From NCBI RefSeq assembly GCF_030272615.1, contig NC_081415.1:631137240-631201239 (forward strand): DNA of 64,000 bases. Direction: 5' to 3'. Position numbers and translations under genes: made by a program. This stretch comes from Cryptomeria japonica. Its lineage: Eukaryota; Streptophyta; Pinopsida; Cupressales; Cupressaceae. A model generated the notes under the pieces. That model saw only the letters and a list, made by a program, of their open reading frames with translations. It was not told where the DNA came from and searched no databases. Shown here piece by piece: positions 11,286 to 21,700 of the stretch (position 1 is the first letter of the stretch; each line of letters starts with the position of its first letter).

Positions 11286-11387
11286 GATGCCTAGAGTATG
11301 CAATTGAATAAAACATAATGATTAATTAAACACACACAAAAAAAAGAATACTCAATTTTGTTGAGTTAATTATGGTGGGTTATTACA

Positions 11388-11568
11388 AGAAACCATTATC
11401 CAACACATGATTTTGATAAATGTAACTAAGAAGCAATGTAATCATATGTGAAATAACAAACCAATTGGATTTAGTAAATTCCATTATGAACCATGCAAGA
11501 CACCTAAATCAGTTCAGAAAAGAAAAATCAGAATTAATGCAATGTAAGAAGTGTCGAGTTTACCAAAA
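11388..11568 (-). other. E leader and primer-binding-site region
   Basis: The - strand primer-binding-site candidate TGGTAAACTCGACAC lies at 11551-11565, three bases from the LTR. It resembles the primer-binding sites of B and C with a few substitutions. The rest is unrecognised leader sequence. Confidence 0.5.
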
Positions 11569-12689
11569 TGTAAGGCAGTGGAATAAGGCTCACTAGTTTT
11601 TGCATGCAAACTAAGAATCTTAGGCCTATTCCACTCTTACATTATAAGGAAGATAATCCACTAGGCTCAAGATGATTCAAGCACAAAGTGGATGTAATGG
11701 TCCTTTGTTGTTGAGTTGAAAGTGACTATGTAAATTGAAGAAATATGAATTAGGATGAACAATTGACCCTTTTTTGGCGTGTAACAGACTGAAATGAGCT
11801 GATAACTCAATTCTTAAAAAGTATGCAAAAGTATAAACTGTAACTAACATGCAATCCAAATTTCAGGCAAAAGTGTAGGGACCCAGTGGCTTAGGGCATC
11901 TTGCTCCTGTCAATTTCAACTATGATGAAATATAGACTGTAGATCTCTATCTGATGATTTTGCACCTCTTTTTGTAGCTTCACCACCTATTCTTGCACAC
12001 ATAAAAGAGATGAAATTGCTAGGTAGAAAGGGGTTTGCCTAAGTCAAACCCAGGTTTTGGAATTAACCTTGAAATAGAATTGAAATGAACTTGAAAGGAA
12101 AGCATGTCATTAGGTAGAAAAGGCTAGATCTGAAAATGGAAGTGTCTTATACTTTGATGATGCAAATGATTTTTTGAAGATGATCATGAATGTCGATGCA
12201 ATATCATGACTCTACACAAAAGACTTAAAAGGACTTCACAAAAGACATGCTTGCATGAAGGTTGTTGAAGGTTGCTACAATGAAGAGTATGGTGGGATGA
12301 AATGCTTTGAATCTTGACTACTTAAATGATTTATCCTTCGTATATTCATGTTCTAACAAAATGAGGGAGGAAACCTTTATTATACATCTATCCCAAGAAT
12401 TTCAAGGTGCAAACACATGGAGCAGGTTGACACGAGAAAATATTTCTTGCTCATTGGGTTTAAGTGTTATGTGATTTAAATTTGGAGCTCAACTAAGGGG
12501 AGCGGGGTGCCCTAGGCATCATGCTCCCTCCAAAGCAGGCTCAAATTGGGACTTGAGGTCCTAAATGAGTACAAGATGTCAAAATGATATCTTGATTTGG
12601 GTTGTGATGGGGTCAGATGTGAGAGTACATGCCAAAATAGGGCCTAATTAAGCAAGAAATTGTATAGGGATGCGATTTACGATGCTACA
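11569..12689 (-). repeat. 5' LTR of element E
   Basis: Direct-repeat partner of 4972-5974, with the outer U3 retained (12544-12689). On the - strand it starts TGTAGCATCG. The other end holds an inverted repeat (11569-11590 with about 11620-11642) around a TTGCATGCAA palindrome. Confidence 0.65.
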
Positions 12690-13255
12690 CACATAATTTC
12701 AATGAACTTGTCACGCTTCTCAACACTATGGGGGTTATTATATTGTTTGTGCTAATGCTTCCTTGGTTTCACTTGGAGTGAGTTATGAGATACTCTTGCA
12801 TTCCTATTTTGTGGGGGCAACCCTTCATCCTCAACTGATAATGGTTCTTCAAACAATTGACCTATATTTTCAACTTCATTGGTTGAGTAGTGTTATTGGG
12901 GTCACTCATGTAGATTCATGTGCCACCTATATTTTCAATTGTTTGAGTAGTGTCGTTTGGGGCACACATGCAAATTGTTGTCTTCTTGATCCTAATCGTC
13001 ATATTTTCCAGAGGAGGTTCTTTAGTGACAACACCATACCAGCCTTATTTTTTAGTTGTCTATGACTTATTTGTGTTTTAGTGGTGTTCTTCATGTTCTT
13101 GTTTTTGAGATATTATTTTGGAGGGTTCTCAGTCCTTCATGTTCTCTCTTTTGGAGAGGATTTTTCTCCCATATGTTTTTTCTCCTTTTTTTGTGTTTGT
13201 GAGAGAGTGCATTGTATTGTAGTTGTACATGGTTACCTAAGTAAATATAACATTT
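12690..13255 (+). mobile_element. Element J, internal fragment 2
   Basis: Aligns with the complement of D's 3' interior (52062-52500): shared blocks include 'ctaatncttcc' with 'tggtt' near 12755, 'gagtagtgtc' near 12944 and 'gtggtgttctt' near 13081. A 65-bp tandem duplication (from 12860 and 12925) is present in J only. The open frames at 12763-13065 and 13081-13266 match non-coding D sequence, so I do not call them genes. The last five bases (CATTT) are A's target duplication. Confidence 0.55.
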
Positions 13256-14042
13256 TGAAGCAATAACTGGTTGAGAGGGAACTCAAAGAGATCAATTTGG
13301 ACTGGTCAACAAGAGTAAATACAATGGAAACACAAAGGTATGATGCAGGCAATGCAGAACAGGTCGAATTATTTCATGAAAACTGATTACAACCGGCTTA
13401 TAGAAACCAACTCACAGGCTTGCTAAAATATGCTCAAAGTACATAATAGGTCACAATCAGGACCTCAAATCTCAAGATCTATCTTCTACACTTAGTCTAA
13501 ATACTTGATTACATTTTAATGCACAATTATAATGATATATACGATCCAAGGGGATCCAATCGGCCCAAAAAGGGATCAAAACCCAAAGAACGAGACCTAA
13601 CGTGTAAAACCAACAAGGTCGGCCTCCACCAAGATATTCCTTTAGAAAATCCAAAGGATGAAGTGTAGATCATGGAAAAAGGTTGACCATGCGCCAAGGA
13701 ACATTGGAATCAACGCTCAAGGCTTTGCAAACTTCAGAAGGGGTTCTAGTAGATCACCAAAATAGGTTTAAGAAATCGGTAACAAGAAACTACCAATCGG
13801 TAACTGGAAACTGTCATGGAAACTGATAGCAATAACTTGCTAGAAAATGATCCAAATACGATGCGGTTTGGGAATAAGAAAGATGATCAAGTCTTCAAGT
13901 AGAATCCAACTCCATAGGATCTGGTGAGCCAAAACTGGTACGCACAGAAAGAAATGTTGAAACTGCAAACAGAAAGAAAAACAAAAAGAAAATGTTTTTG
14001 GTTGATCCAAGATTGCCATGTACTGGGGATGCTCCTGCATCA
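13256..14042 (-). repeat. 3' LTR of element A
   Basis: Pairs with 50591-51378. The copies differ by many substitutions and indels, clearly more than the LTR pairs of B and C. No clear purine tract is seen just upstream of the LTR on the - strand. Confidence 0.85.
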
Positions 14043-14117
14043 GACATCCGAGGTTATTGAAAAAGTGAGTTCTCACTTTGCTGGGGTTAGAGGGAAACCA
14101 AGGTGATCTACCTCTGC

Positions 14118-14558
14118 CTAAGAAATCCAAGATGAATCTTCAACTGGTCTATCCTTCCACTTCACAAGATACTCCTTATACTCACTGCTCCGAGTACTAC
14201 GCCCAATTCTACTATCCAAAATGTCTTCAATCTGATCTGGTTCCTTCCCAGGCAACTGTTTCTCCAAGTCTGCATTACTGTCTTCATTGAATTTTGGTTC
14301 ATGATACTCATGAAGATCTGCAATGTTAAACATAGGTGAAATACTCAGATTATATGGTAACTCCACGTCATATGCATTTCCAGAACTAAACTTCCTCATA
14401 ATCTTACCAAACTTTCTCATCTGCAACTTGTTATAAGTTCCAACCGGGAATCTCTCTTTTATCAAATATACCATCACTTCATCACCAACTTTAAATTCCT
14501 TGTGTCTCCTCTTCTCATTTGCCTTCTCCTTGTACTTGTTGTTCGTGTCCTCCAAATG
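14118..14558 (-). pseudogene. Element A integrase C-terminus and chromodomain
   Basis: This is the 3' end of A's pol, separated from the rest by B. The frame shows the integrase C-terminal GPY/F-like region (KVGDEVMVYL near residues 23-32) and then a chromodomain with EDILDSR, YLVKWKDR and SSWIS near residues 105-145. Chromodomains steer integration towards particular chromatin. A TAG follows SSWIS, so the last residues are cut. The stretch joins in phase with 46458 onwards when B and one target copy are removed, apart from the TAG in the target site. Confidence 0.85.
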
Positions 14559-14563
14559 CTACT
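14559..14563. repeat. Target duplication of B, left copy
   Basis: CTACT, identical to 46453-46457. It contains the complement of a TAG in A's integrase frame. Confidence 0.9.
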
Positions 14564-14961
14564 TGATGCTCTGCAAAAAGGATTAGAAAATCTGTTTGAT
14601 GGCAACACACACAAGAACACAAGAAACAAATGTTAGTGTTAGCAACAAAAGATTATCCTAAACAGGCATATCAAGAGAGATATTAAGCATGAAATAGAAA
14701 GCATATAAACATAGAATAAAATAGCTAATCAAGATGCTCATAGTTGCTCCTCCCTTGTTCCTCTCCTCTCCAAGTCCCAAATGAGTGTAGCTCTCAGCTT
14801 TTAGCACTAGCCATGGATGCCATATGGAGATTCAAGATGGTTGAATATGATAAGCAAATGCTATGCAAGTGTAGATAGTGATGCTATGAAAAAGCTCTAT
14901 GCTAATGCGAGTATAACAACAATACTCTAATGCTTTTTTTTTTTGCTTGAGGAGAAGGGTT

Positions 14962-14971
14962 CTATTTATAG
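14962..14971 (-). promoter_or_regulatory. LTR TATA box (B, 3' LTR)
   Basis: CTATAAATAG on the - strand, about 400 bp before the LTR end. The same box occurs in the other LTRs at 29132-29141, 30681-30690 and 44924-44933, so it is the likely core promoter of the family. Confidence 0.6.
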
Positions 14972-15589
14972 AAGAAATGGGGAAATGAAGGGTTAAGATT
15001 GAGCAATCTTAACAAGGGTTAGGATTGAAAGATACTCAATCCATGTGAGACTTTCAACCCAATCCCATGTTGACAAGTGTCACCATGAGGAGGCTTGAGA
15101 GGAGAGATAAGGAGCATTAAATGCTGGAGGGGACATGATGGTTACCCTAGTCAAAGAAATAAATGTTTTGAAGAGACACATGGGTTACATGAAGGTTAAG
15201 TTAGGGGTCAAAGTCCTTAACCATTGGTGCAAGTGGAATTAACCACTAATGGTCATGTAAGAGCCATAAGTGGTTTGGAAGACTTTAGAGGTTAATTTGT
15301 TGAACACACAAAGCATTAATTACTTTTCAAAGACTTTGGAGTCTTTGAGAAGTGACTCCAATTTGCTTAGGAATGTGACAATATTTAGGGGATGGATTAG
15401 GTTAATTAGGAAGGGTTTAGAAGAATCTAGAAGGGGTTTAGGCATGCAAGTGGATTTTGTAGGAAAATGCAAGTGGGAGGAATTTTGGTATTTTCAATTA
15501 AAATAAAATCATTTATTTCAATTAAATGGTGTAATTTGCATTTGGATAAATATTCAAATAAATATTAATTTATTTAAATGAGAAAAAGG

Positions 15590-15925
15590 AAGATAAAGCA
15601 TTAAAATGCTTGAAGACTTTGAGGGAAACCATTAAAAGCTTGAAGACTTTAAGGGAAACCATTAAAGGTTTGAGAAGACTCTAGAAGGAAGCCATTAAGT
15701 TTGAAGACTTTAAGGGAAACCATTAAAGTCTTAAGAAGACTTTAAGGGAAGCCATTAAGTTTGAAGACTTTAAGGGAAACCATTTAAGGTTTGAGAAGAC
15801 TAGAAGGAAGCCATTAAGTTTGAAGACTTTAAGGGAAACCATTAAAGGTTTGAGAAGACTCTAGAAGGAAGCCATTAAGTTTGAAGACTTTAAAAGAAAC
15901 CATTAAAGGTTTCAAGTGGGTGAGG
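15590..15925. repeat. LTR minisatellite of ~62 bp units
   Basis: Units of the type 'gccattaagtttgaagac' + 'tttaagggaaaccatt' + 'aaaggtttgagaagact' occur about five times here. The matching block has about three units in B's 5' LTR (29765-29965) and about two in C's LTRs (31440-31595 and 45680-45840). Confidence 0.8.
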
Positions 15926-16349
15926 ATAAATAGGTTTTTAAATAAATAATTTATTTAAAATAGTTGTGCAACTTGCATTTGTAGGAAAATGCAAGTGGGT
16001 GGAGGATAAAGGTGATTTAAATAAATAATTTATTTAAAATAGTTGTGCAACTTGCATTTGTAGGAAAATACAAGTGGGTGGAGGATAAAGGTGATTTAAA
16101 TAAATGTTAATTTATTTAAATGTGAAAGATGATTTAATTAAACAAATATGATTTATTTATTTAATTAATGGTTTGAATTTGGTTAAGTGAATTAAATCAA
16201 ATAAATTGAATAATTTATTTAATTAATAGGAGAAGAGGGTTAAGATGAATTAATTAAATATTAATTTAATTAATTATTAATTGATGGTTAAATAATCAAA
16301 TAAATATTAAATATTCATTTAATTAAGTGGACAGATTGATGTGATTACA

Positions 16350-16362
16350 TTTGCCCCTCTTT
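16350..16362 (-). other. Polypurine tract of B
   Basis: AAAGAGGGGCAAA directly before the 3' LTR on the - strand. It is the primer site for plus-strand synthesis. The same tract is at 32086-32098 in C. Confidence 0.85.
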
Positions 16363-18739
16363 GAGACGGTGCAGTTTATCGCGTCGTTTCAAAGAAAGAA
16401 AAATAGGTGTGAAGAAATACCCCATAAAATGTAAATTTAATGGGTGGTATGCCCCCTCGAGAGATAGGCCGAATTTTTTTGAAAAATCGGGCGATCTCTC
16501 GAAAAAGAATGAAAAGTGGAGGGGAGGTAGAATAGAAGAAATTAGAACTAATGATGAAAGAATGGGAGAAAATGGAGTGAATATGAAGAAACAACAAGCC
16601 AACGAGTACTCTGAAGTCATGCAAAAGATACATAGCAGATGTAGTGTGGGGTTTGGATTGATGCTATACAATTGATCAAAAATGGTTGGACAATCTGGTG
16701 CAATTGGTTTAATTGCTCCGGTCAAGTCAAAGCGTGACAGTTGATGTCAGTTATTTGCTTGGACATGATAAAGTCTGAGTAAGTGAATCAAAGTGACCTG
16801 TTGGTGACTTAGACAATTGATGTAATTGCCCAATGAAGTCAAGGTATATGAAGCAAAATACAAGTTGAGACGTAGACAATTGATGTAATTGTCCGTTGTA
16901 TTGTGTTTGATTGGTTGATCAATTGATAGTGTGTGCGTGTGATGGATGGTTGTGGGGAATCATGGCAACCCCGTTGAGACTAGGTCATTATGATAAATGC
17001 CTATTGTAGTCTAGGTTTGCCATAATCGATTACCTGTTGAGACCCGAAGATACTTGATCAGAGTATCTGTTGATAGTCTAGGTGTGTGGGAGTCGATGTA
17101 TCTGTGTAGACAGAGTAACTGGCTTAATTTTGTGGATGAGTGAGGATGGGAAGCGATGAAGGGATTAGGATGATGTTTATGATCAAGATAGGGAGGGTGA
17201 GGGGGGGATTCGATGTTAGATAGAAGATATGGAGGACTAGGACCGAGTCCTATGGAAGAAGATGAGTAAAATAGAGTATGCATTATTATGACTATGTATG
17301 CATGATATGCAGCTATTATGAATGTATGGATGGGTGGAATGCAACGAAATGCAATATATATAGATGAGATGAGATGATGATCCATAGTGCTTTATTTTTC
17401 ATCATTGAGCTTTAAAATGTTGTAAGAAAATACAAGCAACTTGACATAAAGATTCAAGATGACCAGAGTATTTCTTACATGGATTTGATATAGCAAGTTA
17501 ATACAAGCAACTTGATATAATGGATCAAGTTGACCTGAGTATTGCTTGCGGAACAGACAAGGATTATCTCCTTTCATACATGACTTGGATCGTCCTCCTT
17601 GATCTTAGGCTGATCATATCCTGAGACAAGTGCATACCATAATAAGAGATAAAACCTTTATCCAGTTTGGATGAGGTAGGAGGAACCAAAGAAAAAGCAT
17701 TGTACCTGCAAACAAACAGTATATACATAAAGAATAAAGAATATGGATCCTTGGTAATGCTTCATGCTCATATGGTCGAGGTATACGCTGTAGTCAGCAA
17801 GCCGTAGTGATCTCTGACTGTATTTTTGCCTATGATCACGTAGCTTGGTGAACTTCCCACGTAGACACCATTAATACATGCCCCAGAACTTCATCGGAAT
17901 AATGCGTCGAAGATACACAAACAATGCCGTAGGAACCTGATATAAATTACTAGACCATAAATCAACCAAGTATTTGATAGCGTAAACAGAATTTTCTTGT
18001 CAAAGAAAATGTCATCTTGTCTTTGTTTTGGTAAGGAAGGATGCATCCTTGTTGAAGACAGTTTTGAGTGTTGATGTTGATTGTGTGGTCGATTGATAAG
18101 TGGTCATTTTGTGGAGTATATCACAATGTTTGTTTGGTATCTGTGCGGATGAGTATGTACAATGTGTTGCCATGTTTTTGTTTTATTTTTTATGTTTTTT
18201 TTTTATGTTTTTTGGATTTTGTATTGTTTTTGAATTTTTTGGTTTTTGAAGTGTTTTGAATGTTTCTGGATTTTGAATTTGTTTTGAATGGTTTTGGATT
18301 TGGTGAGATATTTTTAAATGAAGAACTTTAATGAATCACAAGACAATGTAGAATGCACTTCCATCAATAGGTTAAAGGTATTGCCCCCAGTTTAGACATG
18401 ACTATAAAAAAGTGGGATGCAGGATGCATGTAGTACTTTCTTGGATTTGTAGATTTATAACAAGCCATGGTTGATGGATGGATGGATGTATGTATGAAGT
18501 AGATGTGATCGCAACAAGTTTGAAAGACAATGGAGCCATAGCCTTTTACGAGTGGTGCCTGTTTGCCAGGTTTTTACCATCGCACTTACCTAAGGTGCCA
18601 CCGGAGTGGTTGTTCACCGTTTGGATGCATGATTTTTTTTCTTTACTTTGTTTGAATGTTTTTGTATTTTCTTCAGGACATTTATCTGGATGTTTTTGGT
18701 ATTTTCTGGTATGTAGGGGAGCCTGATGCTCTGTACACC
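16363..18739 (-). other. 3' untranslated region of B
   Basis: About 2.4 kb between the gag-pol stop and the purine tract. Open frames on both strands are not kept in C in the same phase. A 71-bp tandem duplication around 'atacaagcaacttga' starts at 17430 and 17501, and repeated 'acaattgatgtaattg' motifs lie near 16815 and 16877. Both structures recur in C. Confidence 0.6.
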
Positions 18740-21700
18740 TTAGGTATAAAACCGTTTTAGGTGCATGCTGTTGATTGGATCTGTTAATGGTTCTCCTTCT
18801 AATGTAGCCAACTGATATGCCCCAGACCCGAATATAGCAGTGACAACATATGGGCCCAGCCAGTTTGATTCAAACTTGCCTTGATGTTCTCTGTTTGGTT
18901 GGTTGCGAGGATTCTCTCATAGAACAAGATCACCTACCTCAAATGTACGAGGTCTAACTCGGTGATTGTAGCTTCTGCTCATGCGCTGCTGATAGGCTTT
19001 GAGATGATTGTATGCAGCTTGTCGCTTCTCATCAAGTAACTCTAAGTCCTGAAGACGGGATACTCTATATGCTTCGTCATCTATCAAATTATGCAAGGAA
19101 ACCCGTAGTGATGGTATCTCCACCTCAATAGGTAAGATAGCTTCGGCACCATAGACCAAGGAATAAGGAGTTGCGCCTGTAAGGGTCCGAATGCTAGTTC
19201 GATATGCCCCTAGTGCTGGATTCAGTTGAACATGCCAATCACGACCGACGTCATTGACTGTCTTCTTTAGGATTCTTAATATGTTTTTATTGGATGCTTC
19301 GGCCTGACCATTGCCTTGTGGGTAATAGGGGGTGGAAAAGCGATGTTGGATGTGAAATTTCTCACAAAGTTCACGGACATCCTGATTTTTGAAAGGAAGA
19401 CCGTTATCTATGATGATGGACATGGGCACACCATACCGGCAGATGATGTAGTTGAGGATGAATGAGGTGATCTGCTTGCTGGTGACTTGGGTAAGTGGAA
19501 CAGCTTCGATCCACTTTGTGAAATATTCGATGGCGGTAATAATGAATTTGTGGCCATTGGATGAAGATGGATGGATTTTACCCACAAGGTCAAGACCCCA
19601 TTGACAAAAAGGCCATGGTGTTGTGATTGGTTGTAGTTCCTGAGCTGGTGCATGTATCAGGTCACCATGAACTTGACATTTCTTGCATTTTCTGACAAAG
19701 TAGTAGGAATCCTTTTCCATAGATGGCCAATAATATCCAGCTCGCATGAGTTTCTTGGCTAGTGACGAACCACTTGAGTGAGTCCTGCAAATTCCTTCAT
19801 GTACCTCTTCCAAAGCCTTTGTTATCTCACCTTGTTCCAGACATCGAAGGAGAGTACCATCAAGACCGCGTCGGTATAGGGTTTCGGCAATAATGGTATA
19901 TCGAGCAGTTTGGCGAATGAAGGTTTTACGTTGGTTATTTGATTGGTTGGGAGGAAGGGTGTGATCGCGGAGATAGGTGTAGAACTCACCGTACCATGGG
20001 GATTCAGAACCAACAAGGCAACATATCATCTCGGATTCAAGGATATCATAAACGAGGATCCAAAGTTGTTCTACCAAGAACTCGTAGCATGTTGAATTTT
20101 GTGGAAGATCTAGGAGAGATGCGATGGTAGCCATAGCGTCAGTAGCTTGATTCTGATCTCTTGGTATCTGCTCAAAAGTGATAGTAGTAAATGATGTCTT
20201 TAGAGTGTCCACCATTTGCTTATATGGCATGAGTTTATCATATTTGGTCTGATATTCATCCATTGCTTGTCGAATGACTAGTTGGGAATCGCCATATACT
20301 TGCAGTTCTTGTAATTTCCATTGTACGGCTAATCTGAGTCCTGTGATCAAGGCCTCATACTCTGCTATGTTGTTTGTGCATGGAAATGTGAGCCTGTAAG
20401 ACTTCGGGATGCTATCACCTTGGGGCGTGATAAACAGAATGCCTGCCCCTGAGCCGTGCCTAGTGTATGAACCATCAAAATATAGTTTCCATGGTTGTGT
20501 TGTTGTGATCATGAATATCTCTTCATCTGAAAAATTGGAAATAAGAGGATGATCACCGGTGAGTGGTGCATCGGCCAACTGATCTGCAATAACCTACCCT
20601 CTGATAGCTTTACGGTCCACGTACTCGATGTCAAATTCACTTAGAATCATTACCCATTTGGCCAAGCGACCTATCAATGTTGCTTTGCTGAGTAAATACT
20701 TGAGTGGATCAATCTTTGCAATGAGTTGTACTTTGTGTGTTAACAGATAGTGCCTCAGTTTAGTGGCTGCTAAGATTACTGCTTGGCAAGCTCGCTCAAT
20801 AGGCGTGTAATTGAGTTCATAGCCCACCAGTGTGTGAGAGATGTAGTAAACAGCACACTCTTTTCCTTCTGTATTATGTTGTGCCAGTAGTACACCCAAT
20901 GCTATACTTGTTGCTGAGATATAGAGTAACAACAGTCTGCTTGGATCTGGTGGGATCAACAATGGTGGTTTCATGAGATAGTCTTTAAGTGTCTGAAATG
21001 CTTGCTGGCATCGGGCATCCCACTGAAAGCGGATGTTTTTGTGTAGCAGGTGTGTGAATGGGTGACATTTATCTGCCAACTGTGCAATGAATCTTTGGAT
21101 GGATTGAAGCCGCCCTTGTAATGTCCTTAGCTGACTGATATTCTTTGGTGGTGGGATGTCCATGATTGATTTTACCTTTGCTGGGTCGACCTCAATGCCT
21201 TTGCTTGAGACAATGTATCCTAGAAGCTTCCTGGAGGTTACTCCAAAGACACATTTCTTTGGGTTGAGTCGAACATGGTATTGTTCCAGTCTATCAAAGA
21301 TTTTATCTAAGATGTGGAGATGCCCTTCTCTGGTGAGTGATTTTGCTAGTAAGTCATCCACATAATCTTCCATCATATTATGCATCATGTCATGGAAGAT
21401 GGTGGTCATTGCTCCTTGATAGGTCACTCCTACATTCTTTAGACCGAAAGGCATTACATTCCAGCAATATGTGCCCCATGGACATGTGAAGGTTGTCTTA
21501 TGTTGATCTTCTGGTGCGATCTTTATCTGATTGTATCCTGAAAAGCCATCCATGAGTGAAAGCATGGCATGTCCTGCTGTCAGGTCTACTATGATGTTGA
21601 TATTTGGTAGGGGGAAGTCATCCTTAGGACATGCCTTATTTAGATCTCTTAAGTTAGTACAAATGCAGATGCCCCCTTTTGGTTTGCTGACAGGCACAAT

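Larger units (their letters stand above)
7950..11387 (+). mobile_element. Solo LTR F, 3.4 kb, inserted in E
   Basis: The segment starts TGTCACAACCC and ends GGGTTATTACA, and is flanked by a perfect 5-bp duplication AGAAA (7945-7949 and 11388-11392). At 3438 bp it is a very long LTR. No internal domain or second LTR is present, so it is a solo LTR. It contains a 98-bp tandem array (8852-9240), a GC-rich palindrome cluster (9497-9614), a possible TATA box (CCTATAAATC, 10352-10361) and a tandem hairpin array (11090-11285). Orientation is inferred from the TATA box only. ORFs inside it are short and unconvincing. Confidence 0.75.
4972..12689 (-). mobile_element. Element E: non-autonomous LTR element with a G-patch remnant
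   Basis: Direct repeats of about 1 kb at 4972-5974 and 11569-12689 act as its LTRs. On the - strand the LTR reads TGTAGCATCG...CCTTACA. The flanks CACAC (4967-4971) and CACAT (12690-12694) match at 4 of 5 bases, and J sequence resumes directly after them. A primer-binding-site-like sequence adjoins the 5' LTR. The interior, after removal of solo LTR F, is only about 2.1 kb and encodes a G-patch fragment but no reverse transcriptase, so E would need proteins from elsewhere. The 3' LTR copy lacks about 146 bp of the outer U3. Confidence 0.65.
14564..16349 (-). repeat. 3' LTR of element B
   Basis: 1786 bp; on the - strand TGTAATCACA...AGAGCATCA. It contains a TATA box (complement at 14962-14971), about five copies of a ~62-bp minisatellite (15590-15925) and a ladder of AT-rich palindromes (15936-16330). 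Confidence 0.95.

Noticed and set aside
11569-12543. Shorter LTR boundary for E ending at 12543
   Set aside because: No target duplication fits (CACAC against AATTG), and J homology resumes only after 12690, so the longer boundary was preferred.
12763-13266. Frames of 100 and 61 codons
   Set aside because: Homologous to the non-coding interior of D; the first spans a 65-bp tandem duplication.
16345-16725. 126-codon frame before B's 3' LTR, with a partner in C (32112-32462), and antisense frames at 16361-16675 and 32200-32412
   Set aside because: The frames change phase between B and C by single-base indels and overlap the purine tract; no motif. Best seen as non-coding 3' sequence.
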